Positions 46,991 to 57,332 of a stretch of DNA of 64,000 bases are shown piece by piece (within the stretch, counting starts at the first letter, position 1; every line of letters starts with the position of its first letter). The DNA is taken from positions 1 through 64,000 of the forward strand of contig DAIDHB010000501.1 of the NCBI GenBank assembly GCA_027452145.1, read 5' to 3'. This stretch comes from Planctomycetales bacterium. GTDB taxonomy: Bacteria; Planctomycetota; Planctomycetia; Isosphaerales; Isosphaeraceae. The position numbers were made by a program, and so were the translations under genes. The notes beneath the pieces are model-generated. The model did no database searches and was not told where the DNA came from. It saw only the letters and a program-made list of their open reading frames with translations.

Positions 46991-49900
46991 TTAGTTCGGC
47001 CGCAAGGGATCGCGCGGCTGTGACGGCCGCGCGGCCGGCCGTTTCCAGCCCGTCAGCGGACTCGCGCGAGCCTCGCCCTCGCGGAGCCGGTAGCCCGCGC
47101 CGGCCTCCAGCCCCGGATGGCGGTCGACCCGGCCCGACGGCCAGGAAACCTCGACCGATTCGACCCGGTCCGCATTTCCGAGGCCGAAATGGAGCCGAGG
47201 ATCCCCCGCCGACTGGTAGCTGCCGCCGCCGATCCGCCAGGCCACCTGCTTCCGGCCGCCCGCCTCGACCACGACTCGCGCCCCGACGCCGTCGCGGTTC
47301 GATCTCGTACCCTCCAGGGCGATCGTGAGGAAACGGCCGACATGCTCGCTGCGGTTGTGGAAGTATTCCAGCGCGTCGTTCTGGGGGAGGATCACGGCGT
47401 CCGGGCGGCCGTCGTTGTCGAGGTCGCCGGCCGCCAGCCCCCGCCCCACCCGCGGGACCTCCCAGCACGCGCCGGACGTCTTCGAGATGTCCACCAGCCG
47501 GCCATCGGGCCGGTTGGCGTAGAGCCGAGCGGGCATCGCATACGGGAAGTTCGGCCGGTTGTCGTTGACGTGCCCGTTGGCGATCATCACGTCGAGACGG
47601 CCGACGTTCCCCACGTCGGCCATCGCGCTGCCGAAGCCCAGCAGGTAGCGGGTCGCCAGCCCGAGGCCCGAGGCCGAGCTCCGGTCGTCGAACAGCCCCT
47701 GCCCGAGGTTGTGATGATAGGTCGCCCCCTCGCCGTAGAAGTTCGTGACCAGGAGGTCGGGGCGGCCGTCGCCGTCGAGGTCGCCGCAGGCCACGCCCAT
47801 GCCGGCCTGGTATCCGCCCGAGGCGCTGCCGGCCACTCCGGCCTCCAGCGCGATCTCCTCGAACCGGAAGCCCCCCTTGTTGCGAAAGAGGTAGTTGGCC
47901 GTCCCGTCGTTGGCGACGTACAGATCCACCCGCCCGTCGCCGTCGAGGTCGCAGGCGACAACCCCGAGCCCGCGCCCGGTCGTCTCGGTCAGGCCCGACT
48001 CGTTCGTGACGTCGACGAACCGGCCCCCGTCGTTGCGGAACGCGTGATCGGGGGCCGGCTCGACCTTGCTGGGGTCGCAGTAGAAGTACTCGCCGCGCTC
48101 GTTGGTGCAGGTCGGCGGGTGGGCCGGGTCCCACTTCATGTAGTGGCAGACATACAGGTCCAGGTCGCCGTCGCCGTCGAGGTCGGCGAACGCCGACGAG
48201 CTGGGATTGTCGCGGTGGCCGGCCAGCCCGGCCGCGTCGGTGACATCCTCGAAGGTACCGTCGCCCCGGTTGCGGAACAGGACATAGGCGTCGACGCGGG
48301 TGACGAACAGGTCCGGGTCGCCGTCGTTGTCGTAGTCGCCGACGGCGACGCCCATCCCGTAGCCAAGGCGCCCGGCGATCGCGGCGATCCGCGAGCGCTC
48401 GGTGACGTTCTCGAAGGTCCCGTCCCCCAGGTTGCGGAACAGCCGGTCCCCGGCATCACTGGCACTCGAGCCCGCGCCCGGCGGGCCCGCGGCGTCACGG
48501 AACAGCGGCCCGCCCTGGACGCAGTAGACGTCGAGCCAGCCGTCGCCGTCGTAGTCGATCAGGCCGACGCCCCCCGACATCGTCTCGGGCATCAGGTGGC
48601 GCGCGGTCTGGCCGTTGTCGAAGACGAACCGCAGGCCGGCGGCCTCGGCCTCATCGGCGAAGCGGATCGTCGGGGCGTCCGACACGGGCGCGCCCCGCGC
48701 GGAATCCGGGCGGCCGGCGATCGCCGCGGGAGCCGATCCCAGCAGGTCGGCCAGCCGCTCGGCGAGCCGGGGGCCGGAATCCTCCGCCGGCCGCTCGAAC
48801 GGCGACGAGAGGGCGATCGCCTGCTCCCTGAGCGCCGGCGAGAAGTCCGCACCCGCGCGGCTGGCCGTGCCGTCGCTCGGGCCCGGCGTCGTCGCGGCGC
48901 CCGGGTCGAGCGCCTCGGCGACGAGCGACCATCCCTTCGCGTCGAAGCCGCGCCCCAGCGTGCGGGAGAGCCCCGCGAGCTCGCCCGCGTGGACCGCCGG
49001 GACGGGCTCGAGCAGCAGCTTGCGGATCCGGTCCTGCGCGCGGTCGACCCCGGCCTTGCTCCGTCGCAGCTCCTCCGACCGGCGCGTGTCGCCGCGCTGG
49101 AACTCCAGGACGGCGAGGCGCTCGAGCGCCGGCGCGTCGCCGGGCTCGTCGGCGACGAGGGCGGCGAGCTCGCGCCGCTCGTCGTCGAGCCGGCCGAGCC
49201 GGGCGGCGATCCAGGCGCGGAGCGAGGCCAGCTCGGCGGGCTCGAGACCGGCGGCGGCGAGATGACCCGCCGCGTCGCGGACCCCGGCCAGGTCGCCGGC
49301 GCCGCGGGCCAGGGCCAGCCGGGCCTTCCACACCGCCGGATCCTCGGGCCGGCGGCCGGCGGCGCGGTCGAGCCAGCCCGCGGCCTCGCCGAAGCGGCCG
49401 GTGAGGATCGCGACATTCGCCCGGCCCAGCCAGACCCGATCATCCTGCGGGTCGGCCCGGTCGAGCGCCCGCTGCTCCCACGCCTCCACCGGCATCGGCG
49501 AATGATCGAGCAGCCAGAGCTCGCGCAGCACGTCGGCCGGGTCGGGCGTGCGTCCGGGCGAGCGGCACCACGACGCGCGAAGCACCCGGCGCACGTCGTC
49601 CATCCGCCCCTCGCGGCGATAGAGCAGGCTCTGCGTCCGCTCCATCTCGTACCGGATGGCGTCGTCGGGGATCGACGAGGCCAGCGCCTGGTCCAGCACC
49701 CGCTCGGCCTCGGCGTAGCGCCCGGCCCCGATCAGGTTCGTCGCGCGGAGCGAGGAGGCGCGGGGATACTCGGGGCTCGACGCCGGCACCCGCGCCCAGG
49801 CCGCCAGCGCGGCGTCGCGCGCCGACGGATCGAGGCTCCCCTCGCGACGGCCCCGGGCCAGCTCGCTCTCGCCCAGCAGCAGCAGCACCTCGCCGTCACC

Positions 49901-50113
49901 CGGTCGACGCGCGGCCATCCCGCGAAGCTGCTCGGTCGCCCTGGCCCAGCGGCCGGCCTCCATCATCCGCCGCGCCTCGGCCAGCTCGGCACGCCAGACG
50001 CGCGATCCGTACCACGCGTACCCGGCCACCCCCGCGGCCGCCGCCACCGCCGCGACCGCCACGACCAGCATGGGAGCCATCCGCCCGCCCGGCCGGTCCC
50101 ATCGAATGAACAT
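46991..50113 (-). CDS. TPR and FG-GAP/VCBS repeat protein with ASPIC/UnbV C-terminal domain
   Basis: The 1040-residue protein starts MFIRWDRPGGRMAP with a membrane anchor (MLVVAVAAVAAAAGVAGYA). Residues ~40-470 are TPR-like helices. From ~485 a seven-bladed FG-GAP/VCBS propeller follows, with calcium-binding repeats DYDGDGWLDVYCV, DYDNDGDPDLFV, DLDGDGDLDLYV, DLDGDGRVDLYV and DLDGDGRPDLLV. From ~918 comes the ASPIC/UnbV domain (GRFLTIALEG, VSWPSGRVDRH). This CRTAC1-like layout is common in planctomycetes and is probably periplasmic or on the cell surface. An in-frame longer start does not add a known domain. Confidence 0.9.
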   Translation of the reverse strand: MFIRWDRPGGRMAPMLVVAVAAVAAAAGVAGYAWYGSRVWRAELAEARRMMEAGRWARATEQLRGMAARRPGDGEVLLLLGESELARGRREGSLDPSARDAALAAWARVPASSPEYPRASSLRATNLIGAGRYAEAERVLDQALASSIPDDAIRYEMERTQSLLYRREGRMDDVRRVLRASWCRSPGRTPDPADVLRELWLLDHSPMPVEAWEQRALDRADPQDDRVWLGRANVAILTGRFGEAAGWLDRAAGRRPEDPAVWKARLALARGAGDLAGVRDAAGHLAAAGLEPAELASLRAWIAARLGRLDDERRELAALVADEPGDAPALERLAVLEFQRGDTRRSEELRRSKAGVDRAQDRIRKLLLEPVPAVHAGELAGLSRTLGRGFDAKGWSLVAEALDPGAATTPGPSDGTASRAGADFSPALREQAIALSSPFERPAEDSGPRLAERLADLLGSAPAAIAGRPDSARGAPVSDAPTIRFADEAEAAGLRFVFDNGQTARHLMPETMSGGVGLIDYDGDGWLDVYCVQGGPLFRDAAGPPGAGSSASDAGDRLFRNLGDGTFENVTERSRIAAIAGRLGYGMGVAVGDYDNDGDPDLFVTRVDAYVLFRNRGDGTFEDVTDAAGLAGHRDNPSSSAFADLDGDGDLDLYVCHYMKWDPAHPPTCTNERGEYFYCDPSKVEPAPDHAFRNDGGRFVDVTNESGLTETTGRGLGVVACDLDGDGRVDLYVANDGTANYLFRNKGGFRFEEIALEAGVAGSASGGYQAGMGVACGDLDGDGRPDLLVTNFYGEGATYHHNLGQGLFDDRSSASGLGLATRYLLGFGSAMADVGNVGRLDVMIANGHVNDNRPNFPYAMPARLYANRPDGRLVDISKTSGACWEVPRVGRGLAAGDLDNDGRPDAVILPQNDALEYFHNRSEHVGRFLTIALEGTRSNRDGVGARVVVEAGGRKQVAWRIGGGSYQSAGDPRLHFGLGNADRVESVEVSWPSGRVDRHPGLEAGAGYRLREGEARASPLTGWKRPAARPSQPRDPLRPN

Positions 50114-50794
50114 ACTCCGCTCGCTCCCCTGCCCCACCGCCGCCACCGCCAATCGACCCGGCCGCCGCCTTCCGCGCACGCTCTCCCCCGCCATCTTCGC
50201 GAACCGGGACGGCGACCGGCAAGCGCGGCGAGTGCGGGATCCTCCGGGGTAGACAACCCTTGACCGATCTCCTAAGATATTCATTGAGAGCCCGGCCGGA
50301 GGAGCGCGAGAGCGGCCTGACCATTGGGTTGCGACCATCTCGCGAGTCGACGCGGGCCCTAGTTTTCCCACCCGAGGAACCAGCCGGCCGGTCGTGCGGC
50401 CGTTGCGAGGAGCGCGAGTCCGGCTTGCAAGGAGCCGTGATCGACGCCCGGGATGCTGAGAGTGTGGGTGCGGCTGGGCGTCGCCTCGGAAGAGGCGTCT
50501 CCATGGTGGCCCCCGCCTCGTTGCGTCCCTCCGGGTCCCGATGAGGCGGGGAACGATCGTCCCGCCGCGCGCGGTCATCCGTCGCGGGCGGCGACAGCTC
50601 GACCCTCGACTGCATGCAATGCAATGCAGCCGAGGAGGGGGATGCCGCTGCGCGTGTGCGCCGACCGCGGGGATCAAGGGTGCCCCGGGAGATTCGCCGG
50701 GCGCGGGTGGCCGATCGCTCCGTCGAGGGGCGCAGGGCCTCGCCGTGCGGCGGTTCCGTTCCGAACTCATCGAATCCGAGAGGGAGAGCACTTT
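50114..50794. other. Intergenic stretch upstream of the DUF1559 gene
   Basis: About 680 nt without a recognised gene. GAGGAGCGCGAG recurs at about 50300 and 50407. Around 50507-50545 complementary CCCCGCCTC and GAGGCGGGG arms can form a hairpin. A GAGAGGGAGAG purine run lies just before the DUF1559 start. I see no clear promoter. Confidence 0.45.
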
Positions 50795-51925
50795 ATGCCA
50801 TCGCGTCGTCCGGGCTCGCGCGGCTTCACGCTGATCGAGCTGCTCGTCGTCATCGCCATCATCGCGGTGCTGATCGCACTGCTGCTGCCGGCCGTCCAGG
50901 CGGCACGCGAGGCCGCCCGCCGCGCCCAGTGCACCAACAACCTCAAGCAGCTCGGGCTGGCCCTCCAGAATTACCACCAGCAGACCAACGCCGTCCCGGC
51001 CGTCAACATGTTCCTCGGGTCCTCCGCGGGCGGCTGGGGCTGGGACCCCACCTGGATGGTCTTCCTGCTCCCCATGATGGAGCAGAACACCATGTACAAC
51101 GCCTGGAACTTCTCCGCATGGGCCGACACCATGGACGGCGGGCCCCCCATCAACACCACGGTCACGTACAGCGCGATCGCCAGCCTGCTCTGTCCGTCCG
51201 AGAATCAGAAGGCCCGCCCGTTCCAGCCCTACGCCCCGACCAACTACTTCGGCAATTACGGCGGCCCGAACGTCATCCGCATGTGGTCCGGTGCCATCGT
51301 GCCGTTCTACACCGTCTGCACCCCGGCGAATGCCAGCAGCGGCTTCACCGTCGGCCAGGGCTGGTGGGGCGCCGACAGCAACCTCGGCTTCTTCGGCCTG
51401 GAGAGCTTCACCGACGGCACCTCCAACACGGCGGTGATCAGCGAGAAGCTCATCGGCAACTCGAATGGCAGCCCGATGCCCTATGCCGGCAGCGGATATT
51501 CCGCCAAGCGCGGCATCTTCCTGACCAGCAACATCCCCTATACCTTCAACAGCCAGAACCAGGGTATGGCCATGATGGGGATGCAGGGCTGCAAGGCGCT
51601 CTCCGGCTCCCAGGCGGCCAGCCCGAATAGCTGGATGCTCGGCTTCACCTGGAGCGTCGGCTACCAGTGGCACTGGATGGTCAACGCCTACAACCACTAC
51701 AACACCCCCAACGGCCTGACCTGCCTCAACCCGAGCGACCAGACGACCCAGGGCTGGGGAGGCTACGCGGGGATGTCGCCGCCCACGAGCAACCACCCCG
51801 GCGGCGTGAACGTCGCCTTCGCCGACGGCTCGGTCCACTTCATCAAGGACTCGATCTCGCCCCAGGCCTGGTGGGGCATCGGCACCCGCAACGGCGGCGA
51901 GACCATCGGCTCCAACCAGTATTGA
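50795..51925 (+). CDS. DUF1559 prepilin-type protein
   Basis: The 376-residue protein has a type IV prepilin/pseudopilin N-terminus: after a short basic leader (RPGSRG) comes [20 protein letters not shown] with the conserved Glu at +5 after the expected cleavage site. The C-terminal part has the DUF1559 signature ([37 protein letters not shown]). These proteins are present in very many copies in Planctomycetes and are thought to be surface or secretion-pseudopilus components. It is followed by a small lipoprotein gene, a common pairing. Confidence 0.95.
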   Translation: MPSRRPGSRGFTLIELLVVIAIIAVLIALLLPAVQAAREAARRAQCTNNLKQLGLALQNYHQQTNAVPAVNMFLGSSAGGWGWDPTWMVFLLPMMEQNTMYNAWNFSAWADTMDGGPPINTTVTYSAIASLLCPSENQKARPFQPYAPTNYFGNYGGPNVIRMWSGAIVPFYTVCTPANASSGFTVGQGWWGADSNLGFFGLESFTDGTSNTAVISEKLIGNSNGSPMPYAGSGYSAKRGIFLTSNIPYTFNSQNQGMAMMGMQGCKALSGSQAASPNSWMLGFTWSVGYQWHWMVNAYNHYNTPNGLTCLNPSDQTTQGWGGYAGMSPPTSNHPGGVNVAFADGSVHFIKDSISPQAWWGIGTRNGGETIGSNQY

Positions 51926-52009
51926 CCCGCACCGGCGCCCGCGGCGCACCCGCACCTGCGCCGCGAGCGATCGTCCTTTTCGAATCCATCCCGTCCAGGA
52001 GGATCATCG

Positions 52010-52240
52010 ATGCGTCGATCTGTCATGAGTGCCCTGGCCGCCGGCGTGTTCGCCGCGAGCCTCGCCGTCTCCGGCTGTAGCGGCGGCGGCGTCGAGGAGG
52101 GCATGCCCGCCGGCGACCTCAAGCCCCAGCCGGTGCCCGAGAACGTCCAGACGAAGATGGGCCCGCCGCCGAAGAAGCTCCCCGAACCCGGCAAGACCGG
52201 AGCCCTGTTCGCCCCTTCGAAGACCCTCGTGCAGGTCTGA
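52010..52240 (+). CDS. Small lipoprotein, unknown function
   Basis: The 76-residue protein has a signal peptide with a lipobox (LAVSGC, Cys near residue 23) and a Pro-rich mature part (MGPPPKKLPEPGK). AGGAGG precedes the ATG. It lies 84 nt behind the DUF1559 gene, an arrangement repeated widely in this group, so the two are probably cotranscribed. No further domain. Confidence 0.8.
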   Translation: MRRSVMSALAAGVFAASLAVSGCSGGGVEEGMPAGDLKPQPVPENVQTKMGPPPKKLPEPGKTGALFAPSKTLVQV

Positions 52241-52280
52241 TCCAGGGCCGGTCCCGAGGAGAAAAACCGAAGGAGCCCGC

Positions 52281-52312
52281 AATCGCCCCGGTCGAAAGCC
52301 GGGGCGATTTCG
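52281..52312 (+). terminator. Rho-independent-like terminator after the DUF1559/lipoprotein unit
   Basis: Arms AATCGCCCCGG (52281-52291) and CCGGGGCGATT (52299-52309) with loop TCGAAAG give an 11-bp perfect stem, followed by a short TTTC. It lies 41 nt after the lipoprotein stop. Confidence 0.75.
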
Positions 52313-52466
52313 CGCGCCGGGCTCGACCCGCGACCCCAGCTCTGCGATAACCAGACGGTCCCGACCGGATTCCCCGGCCTCCGGATCGTCGCACGTAAGC
52401 GGGCGCCGCGGCGACGAGGACCCGCCGGGCCAGGGCCGGCGTCCAGATCACCAGGAGCGCACCATC

Positions 52467-53702
52467 ATGTCGGACCTTTCCAGACGAGGATTCATCGGCT
52501 CCGCGGCGCTCGGTCTCGCCGCGGCCGAAGCAGGGGCAAACGCCGAGGCCGACCAGGCCGACTTCCCCTTCAAGAACAACGTCCCCGACGCGCTTCTGGC
52601 CGGGCACGAGCTGCCGACGTTCAAGTTCGAGCTGGAGAAGTCGACGCCCGGCAAGGTCGTCGGCGGCAACAACGCCCGCGAGGCGACCGTCAAGCAACTG
52701 CCGATCTCCAAGGGGATCGCCGGCGTCTCGATGCGCCTCGAGCCCGGCGGCCTGCGCGAGCTGCACTGGCACGCCACCGCCGCCGAATGGGCCTACGTCC
52801 GCGAGGGCCGCGTCCGCACCACGGTGATTGATCCCGAGGGGAACTTCGAGATCAACGACTTCGGGCCCGGCGACATCTGGTACTTCCCTCGCGGCCACGG
52901 CCACGCGCTCCAGGGCCTGGGGCCGGGGACCGCGCACTTCATCCTCATCTTCGACAACGGGTATTTCTCGGAGTTCGGCACCTTCAGCATCACCGACTGG
53001 ATCGGCCATTCCCCGAAGGAGCTGGTCGCGAAGAATCTCGGCCTGCCCGCCGAGGTGATCGACCGGCTGCCGCGCGAGGAGGTGTACTTCGGCCGCGGCC
53101 CCGCACCGACCGGTCCGCCCGACCCCACCCCGCACGGCCGGCTCAAATCGCCCCGGCTGACGCATAAATACGAGATGCTCAAACAGGACCCGCACTCGGT
53201 CCACGCCGGCGGCCGCGAGTGGCGCGTCGGCGCCGACCGGTTCCCGATCTCGCAGACCGTCACCGGCGTCGTCCTCGAGCTCGAGCCCGGCGCCCTGCGC
53301 GAGCTGCACTGGCACCCGACCTCCGACGAGTGGCAATATGTCCTCTCGGGGAAGGTCCACGTCACGATGTTCGGGTCGCACGGGCGCTACCGCATCGAGA
53401 CGCTCGAGGCGGGCGACGTCGGCTACATCCCCCAGGGCTACGGCCACTCGATCGAGAATGCCAGCGACTCCGGGTCGGCCCGCGTGCTCATCGGCTTCAA
53501 CACCGGCCACTACGAGGCGATCGACCTGTCGAGCTGGATCGCCGGCAACCCCCGGAGCGTGCTCGAGAACAACTTCGGCATCCGCGCGGCCGACGTGGAC
53601 AGGTTCCCCCGCGACCGCGTCTTCATCGCGCCGAAGGACGGACCGCCGCGGCACAAGGAAGGCTACGACGTCTTCCCGAAGGCCGAGCCGGATCGACGCT
53701 AA
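52467..53702 (+). CDS. oxdC: Bicupin oxalate decarboxylase-like protein, Tat-exported
   Basis: The 411-residue protein has a Tat-like signal (SRRGFIGSAALGLAAAE) and two cupin domains, each with a metal site: RELHWHATAAEWAYV in the first (~residues 93-107) and RELHWHPTSDEWQYV in the second (~273-287), each followed by a later G.G.IWYFPRGHGHAL or GYIPQGYGHSI histidine. This layout matches oxalate decarboxylase, which splits oxalate to formate and CO2 with manganese. Oxalate oxidase activity is an alternative, since the lid region is not decisive. AGGAG precedes the ATG. Confidence 0.88.
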   Translation: MSDLSRRGFIGSAALGLAAAEAGANAEADQADFPFKNNVPDALLAGHELPTFKFELEKSTPGKVVGGNNAREATVKQLPISKGIAGVSMRLEPGGLRELHWHATAAEWAYVREGRVRTTVIDPEGNFEINDFGPGDIWYFPRGHGHALQGLGPGTAHFILIFDNGYFSEFGTFSITDWIGHSPKELVAKNLGLPAEVIDRLPREEVYFGRGPAPTGPPDPTPHGRLKSPRLTHKYEMLKQDPHSVHAGGREWRVGADRFPISQTVTGVVLELEPGALRELHWHPTSDEWQYVLSGKVHVTMFGSHGRYRIETLEAGDVGYIPQGYGHSIENASDSGSARVLIGFNTGHYEAIDLSSWIAGNPRSVLENNFGIRAADVDRFPRDRVFIAPKDGPPRHKEGYDVFPKAEPDRR

Positions 53703-53733
53703 AAGGCTGCCTTGGAGGGGCGGCGGGCTGGCG

Positions 53734-53790
53734 TAAGGTGGGCATCGCCCACCGGTCGATGCCTCGAACTGGTGGGCGATGCCCACCCTA
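53734..53790. repeat. Palindromic dispersed repeat with paired GGTGGGC-GCCCACC arms
   Basis: Each arm, GGTGGGCATCGCCCACC (53737-53753) and GGTGGGCGATGCCCACC (53771-53787), is itself palindromic, and the two are mutually complementary, so the element can form two short hairpins or one long one. It follows the oxalate decarboxylase gene by 30 nt and probably belongs to a dispersed hairpin family. No T-run is seen. Confidence 0.7.
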
Positions 53791-54067
53791 CGAAACGGTC
53801 TCGAAGCCTTCCCTTTCGGGCACATTCCGCGCGTCAGCGGCGAATCCCGGGCGCCGCATTGCCCATCGGCCCGTCCCCTGCGAGCGGCCGAGCCGCTTGA
53901 TCGCATCGACGGGATTCGCGTATAGTCGGTTTCACTGATGCAGGCCGATCCGGGCTGATCGCCCGTCCGCGCGGGGCGCGGAATTTCCCAGTCTCCTGGG
54001 CCGGCGTCTGTGCCGTCGATGGCTCCCCCAGTCTCGCGAGCATCTCCTTGAGCGAGGAGCAACGATC

Positions 54068-55024
54068 ATGAAGTGGCGATTCTCCGGCCTCATCGCGATC
54101 GTGGCAGTCGGGGCGCTCTGCGCGGCGGCCGGAGCCCAGGAAACCGGACGCGGCCAGCCTGGATTGGGCGCGGGCGTATCGGGGCTGGCGTCCGCCCGCG
54201 CTGAGGAGGAGCGGGCGATCCGCGCGATCCTCGACGGACTCGCGAGCTCATTCGAGAAGGGAGACGCCGGCGCGATCGCCGGGTCCTTCACCGAGGACGG
54301 CGAGGCGGTCGACGCCGCTGGCGGCACCATCCAGGGCCGCAAGGCCCTCGCCGAGCACTATGCCTCGCGGATCGCAGCCTCGCCCGGCGACAGGATGACG
54401 ATCGAGGCCGAGTCCATCGCGATGATCGCGCCCGGCGTCGCCCGCGTGCTCGGCCGCACCCGGCTGGCCCCGTCGGATGGCTCGGCCGCCGTCGTCGGGC
54501 GCTATGCCGGGATCCTCGTCAAGCGAGACGGCCGATGGCTCCTCGCCAGCGTCCGCGAGATCCCCGAGGCCGATCTCACGCCTCACGAGCGGCTCAAGGA
54601 GCTGGAATGGCTCGTGGGCGATTGGGTCGAGGAGAGCGACGAGGCCGTGGTGACGACCTCCGTCGCCTGGGCGGACGGAGGCAATTTCCTCCTGCGCTCC
54701 TTCGACGTCCGGGTGAAGGGCAAGCCTGCCCTGTCGGGCACCCAGCGCATCGGGTGGGACCCGCTCACCAAACAATTCAAGTCCTGGGTCTTCGACACGC
54801 AGGGCGGATACGGTGAGGGACTCTGGATGCGGCAGGGGAACCAGTGGGTCATCAAGGCGACGGGCGTCCGCCCGGACGGACGGGTCGCCACGGCGACCCA
54901 GGTGCTGACGTACGTCACCAGGGACTCCCTGCGCTGGAAGTCGATCGACCGGACGCTCGGCAGCGAGATCTCGGGCGATATCGACGAGGTGCTGATGGTT
55001 CGGAAACCGCCTCAACCCAGGTAA
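54068..55024 (+). CDS. Secreted NTF2-like (SgcJ/EcaC-type) protein with C-terminal DUF1579-like domain
   Basis: The 318-residue protein has a signal peptide ending near AAAGAQ. Residues ~43-165 are an NTF2-like domain (ILDGLASSFEKGDAGAIAGS, then GRYAGILVKRDGRWLLASVRE). Residues ~175-315 resemble DUF1579-type beta-barrels (LEWLVGDWVEESDEAV, GKPALSGTQRIGWDPLTKQF). The combination is common in planctomycetes; function unknown. A GAGGAG lies shortly before the ATG. The next gene follows after 55 nt. Confidence 0.85.
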   Translation: MKWRFSGLIAIVAVGALCAAAGAQETGRGQPGLGAGVSGLASARAEEERAIRAILDGLASSFEKGDAGAIAGSFTEDGEAVDAAGGTIQGRKALAEHYASRIAASPGDRMTIEAESIAMIAPGVARVLGRTRLAPSDGSAAVVGRYAGILVKRDGRWLLASVREIPEADLTPHERLKELEWLVGDWVEESDEAVVTTSVAWADGGNFLLRSFDVRVKGKPALSGTQRIGWDPLTKQFKSWVFDTQGGYGEGLWMRQGNQWVIKATGVRPDGRVATATQVLTYVTRDSLRWKSIDRTLGSEISGDIDEVLMVRKPPQPR

Positions 55025-55079
55025 TCCCGCCGAGCAAGGCTCTGGCCTCGCAGACCCCAACGACCGCATCGAGGGCACC

Positions 55080-57170
55080 ATGACAACGAGATGGATGAGC
55101 ATCGCGGTCGTCGCAACGCTGGTCGCGATCGCGACGAGCGGACTGGCGCAGGCGCAGGGCCGCCGCGGCGGCGGGATGGTCGGGAATCGCGGCGGCGGGG
55201 CGGCTCGCCCCGGGGGCGGCTTCGGCGGCTCTCCGTCGTTCAGCGCGCCGGCCGCTCGGCCCTCTCCGGGTATCGCCAATCGACCCGGGGGTTTCAACCC
55301 GGGCGCCGTGGGCCAACCGGGCGGCGGCGGGATCAACCGGCCGAATCCCGGCGGCACTCCGGGCCAACGCCCCAACCCCGGCGATCGCCCCGGCCAGGGG
55401 GGCGGCGGGATCGGCAACCGTCCGCCGTTCGGCGGGATCGGCGGCGGCAACGGACAGGGACCGGGCAACATCGGCGGCAATCGACCCGGCGCCGGCGGAC
55501 AGGGACCGGGCAACATCGGCGGCAACCGCCCCGGCGCCGGCACGCTCCCGGCCCGGCCCCCGCAGCCAGGCGGCCCCGGTAATCGCCCGGGCCAGGGAGG
55601 CGACGGCGTCAATCGACCCGGCGGCGGCCTCGTGGGCAATCGGCCCGGCACCGGCGCGGGGCGGCCCGGCTACGGAGACAACCTCGGCGTCGGCAACCGG
55701 CCCAACATCGGCAACAACGTCAACCGGCCCATCAACTCCGGCAACACGAACGTCAACCGGCCGAACATCGGCAACAACACGAACGTCAACCGGCCGATCA
55801 ACTCCGGGAATGTCAACGTCAACCGGCCGACGAACGTCGTCGGGAACAACATCGGCAGTAACAACGTCGTCAATCGATCGACCAACATCAACAACATCAA
55901 CAACTACGGAAACATCAACCGTCCCGTGGGCAACTGGGGCGGAGGATACGGCTATAGCGGGGGTTACCGCGGCGGATACCGGGGCTACTGGGCCAATCCC
56001 TACGCCTCCTACCACGCGGGGTGGGTCAACGGCTACTGGAACGGCAATTACGCCCGCGGATCCGGGTGGGGCTGGAACAACTGGGGCATGAACGCCCTGG
56101 GACTCGGCCTCGGCATCGGCGTGGCCTCGTGGGGCCTCGGCAGTCTCTGGAATACCTGGGGCTATTCGACGTACGCCAACCCGTACTATCAGACCGCCGT
56201 CGTCCAGCCCTCGACGGTCGTGGTCCAGCCGGTGGTCTACGACTACTCGCGGCCGCTGGACCTGACGAGCCCCGCCCCCGCCCCGGCGGTCGTCGACCAG
56301 GCCGTCGCGAGCCTGGATTCCGCCCGGGCCTCGTTCCGGTCCGGTGACTATACTCAGGCGCTCCAGCTCGCCGACCAGGCCATCCAGCAGACGCCGAACG
56401 ACCCGATGCTGCACGAGTTCCGCGCCCTCTGCCTGTTCGCCCTGGGACGCTACGACGAGGCCGCCGCGCCGATGTACACGGTCCTCTCGTCGGGCCCCGG
56501 CTGGGACTGGACGACCCTGTCGGGGCTGTATCCCGACGTCGAGATCTACACGCGGCAGCTTCGGGCCCTCGAGGCGTATTGCACGGCCAATCCCCAGGCG
56601 GCGTCGGCCCGGTTCCTGCTGGCCTCGCTCTACATGACCCAGGGCAGCAACGACGCGGCCGCGGGCATCCTCAAGCAGGTGGTCTCGCTCCAGCCGCGGG
56701 ATACACTCTCATCGCAGCTCCTCGCCGCGCTGACGTCGGCGGCCTCGACTCCGGACCAGGGGACACCCTCCGCCCCAACCGCCCCCGCGCAGCAGCCGGA
56801 GACCCAGACTGGCGCGGCACCCGGCGCCACCACAAACGCGCCGACCGACGGGAATCCCCCCGACGGTCCGCCGCTACCCGCCGGTCCCGTGCCTGCGAAG
56901 CTGGCGGGCGTCTGGTCGGCCAGCCCGGCGAAGGACGTCGCGATCGCGCTGACGATCGACGCCGGAAAGGGCTTCACCTGGAAGGTGACCGACCGGGGCC
57001 AGACGCGCCAGTTCCAGGGCCAGGCGACGTTCGACAACGACGTCCTGGCGCTCGTCCCCCCCGACATGCCGCCGATGGTGGGCAGCGTGAAATGGGACGA
57101 CGACTCCCACTTCCGCTTCAAGGCAATCGGGGCGCCTCCGGACGATCCGGGATTGGTCTTCGGCAAGTGA
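55080..57170 (+). CDS. Secreted Gly/Asn-rich protein with TPR repeats
   Basis: The 696-residue protein has a signal peptide (VVATLVAIATSGLAQAQ). Residues ~25-270 are Gly/Pro/Asn-rich low complexity with repeats such as GGNRPGAGGQGPGNI and GNTNVNRPNIGN. A short Gly/Tyr/Trp-rich hydrophobic region follows, then TPR repeats from ~400 (SFRSGDYTQALQLADQAI, ALGRYDEAAAPMYTVL), a Pro/Thr linker and a C-terminal strand-rich domain (VWSASPAKDVAIALTIDAG). It is probably an envelope protein. The repeated codons cause long shadow frames on other strands. Confidence 0.85.
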   Translation: MTTRWMSIAVVATLVAIATSGLAQAQGRRGGGMVGNRGGGAARPGGGFGGSPSFSAPAARPSPGIANRPGGFNPGAVGQPGGGGINRPNPGGTPGQRPNPGDRPGQGGGGIGNRPPFGGIGGGNGQGPGNIGGNRPGAGGQGPGNIGGNRPGAGTLPARPPQPGGPGNRPGQGGDGVNRPGGGLVGNRPGTGAGRPGYGDNLGVGNRPNIGNNVNRPINSGNTNVNRPNIGNNTNVNRPINSGNVNVNRPTNVVGNNIGSNNVVNRSTNINNINNYGNINRPVGNWGGGYGYSGGYRGGYRGYWANPYASYHAGWVNGYWNGNYARGSGWGWNNWGMNALGLGLGIGVASWGLGSLWNTWGYSTYANPYYQTAVVQPSTVVVQPVVYDYSRPLDLTSPAPAPAVVDQAVASLDSARASFRSGDYTQALQLADQAIQQTPNDPMLHEFRALCLFALGRYDEAAAPMYTVLSSGPGWDWTTLSGLYPDVEIYTRQLRALEAYCTANPQAASARFLLASLYMTQGSNDAAAGILKQVVSLQPRDTLSSQLLAALTSAASTPDQGTPSAPTAPAQQPETQTGAAPGATTNAPTDGNPPDGPPLPAGPVPAKLAGVWSASPAKDVAIALTIDAGKGFTWKVTDRGQTRQFQGQATFDNDVLALVPPDMPPMVGSVKWDDDSHFRFKAIGAPPDDPGLVFGK

Positions 57171-57332
57171 GTCTGGCGATGGAGCCGCGGGATCGCGCCA
57201 GCGCACTCGGGGCGCCCACAGATCTCGCGGCCAGGCGAAATCACCTGCCAGCTCCGATCTCGGTCTGACGCGGGCCGCTGCGGGCCGCGCGCATGCGCCC
57301 GGAGATACAACGACTGGGCGGAGGACCGTGCC

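Noticed and set aside
46991-51955. Extension of the FG-GAP protein to a 1654-codon frame
   Set aside because: The part upstream of 50113 is antisense to the DUF1559 gene and has no homology; the anchor sequence sits right after the ATG at 50113.
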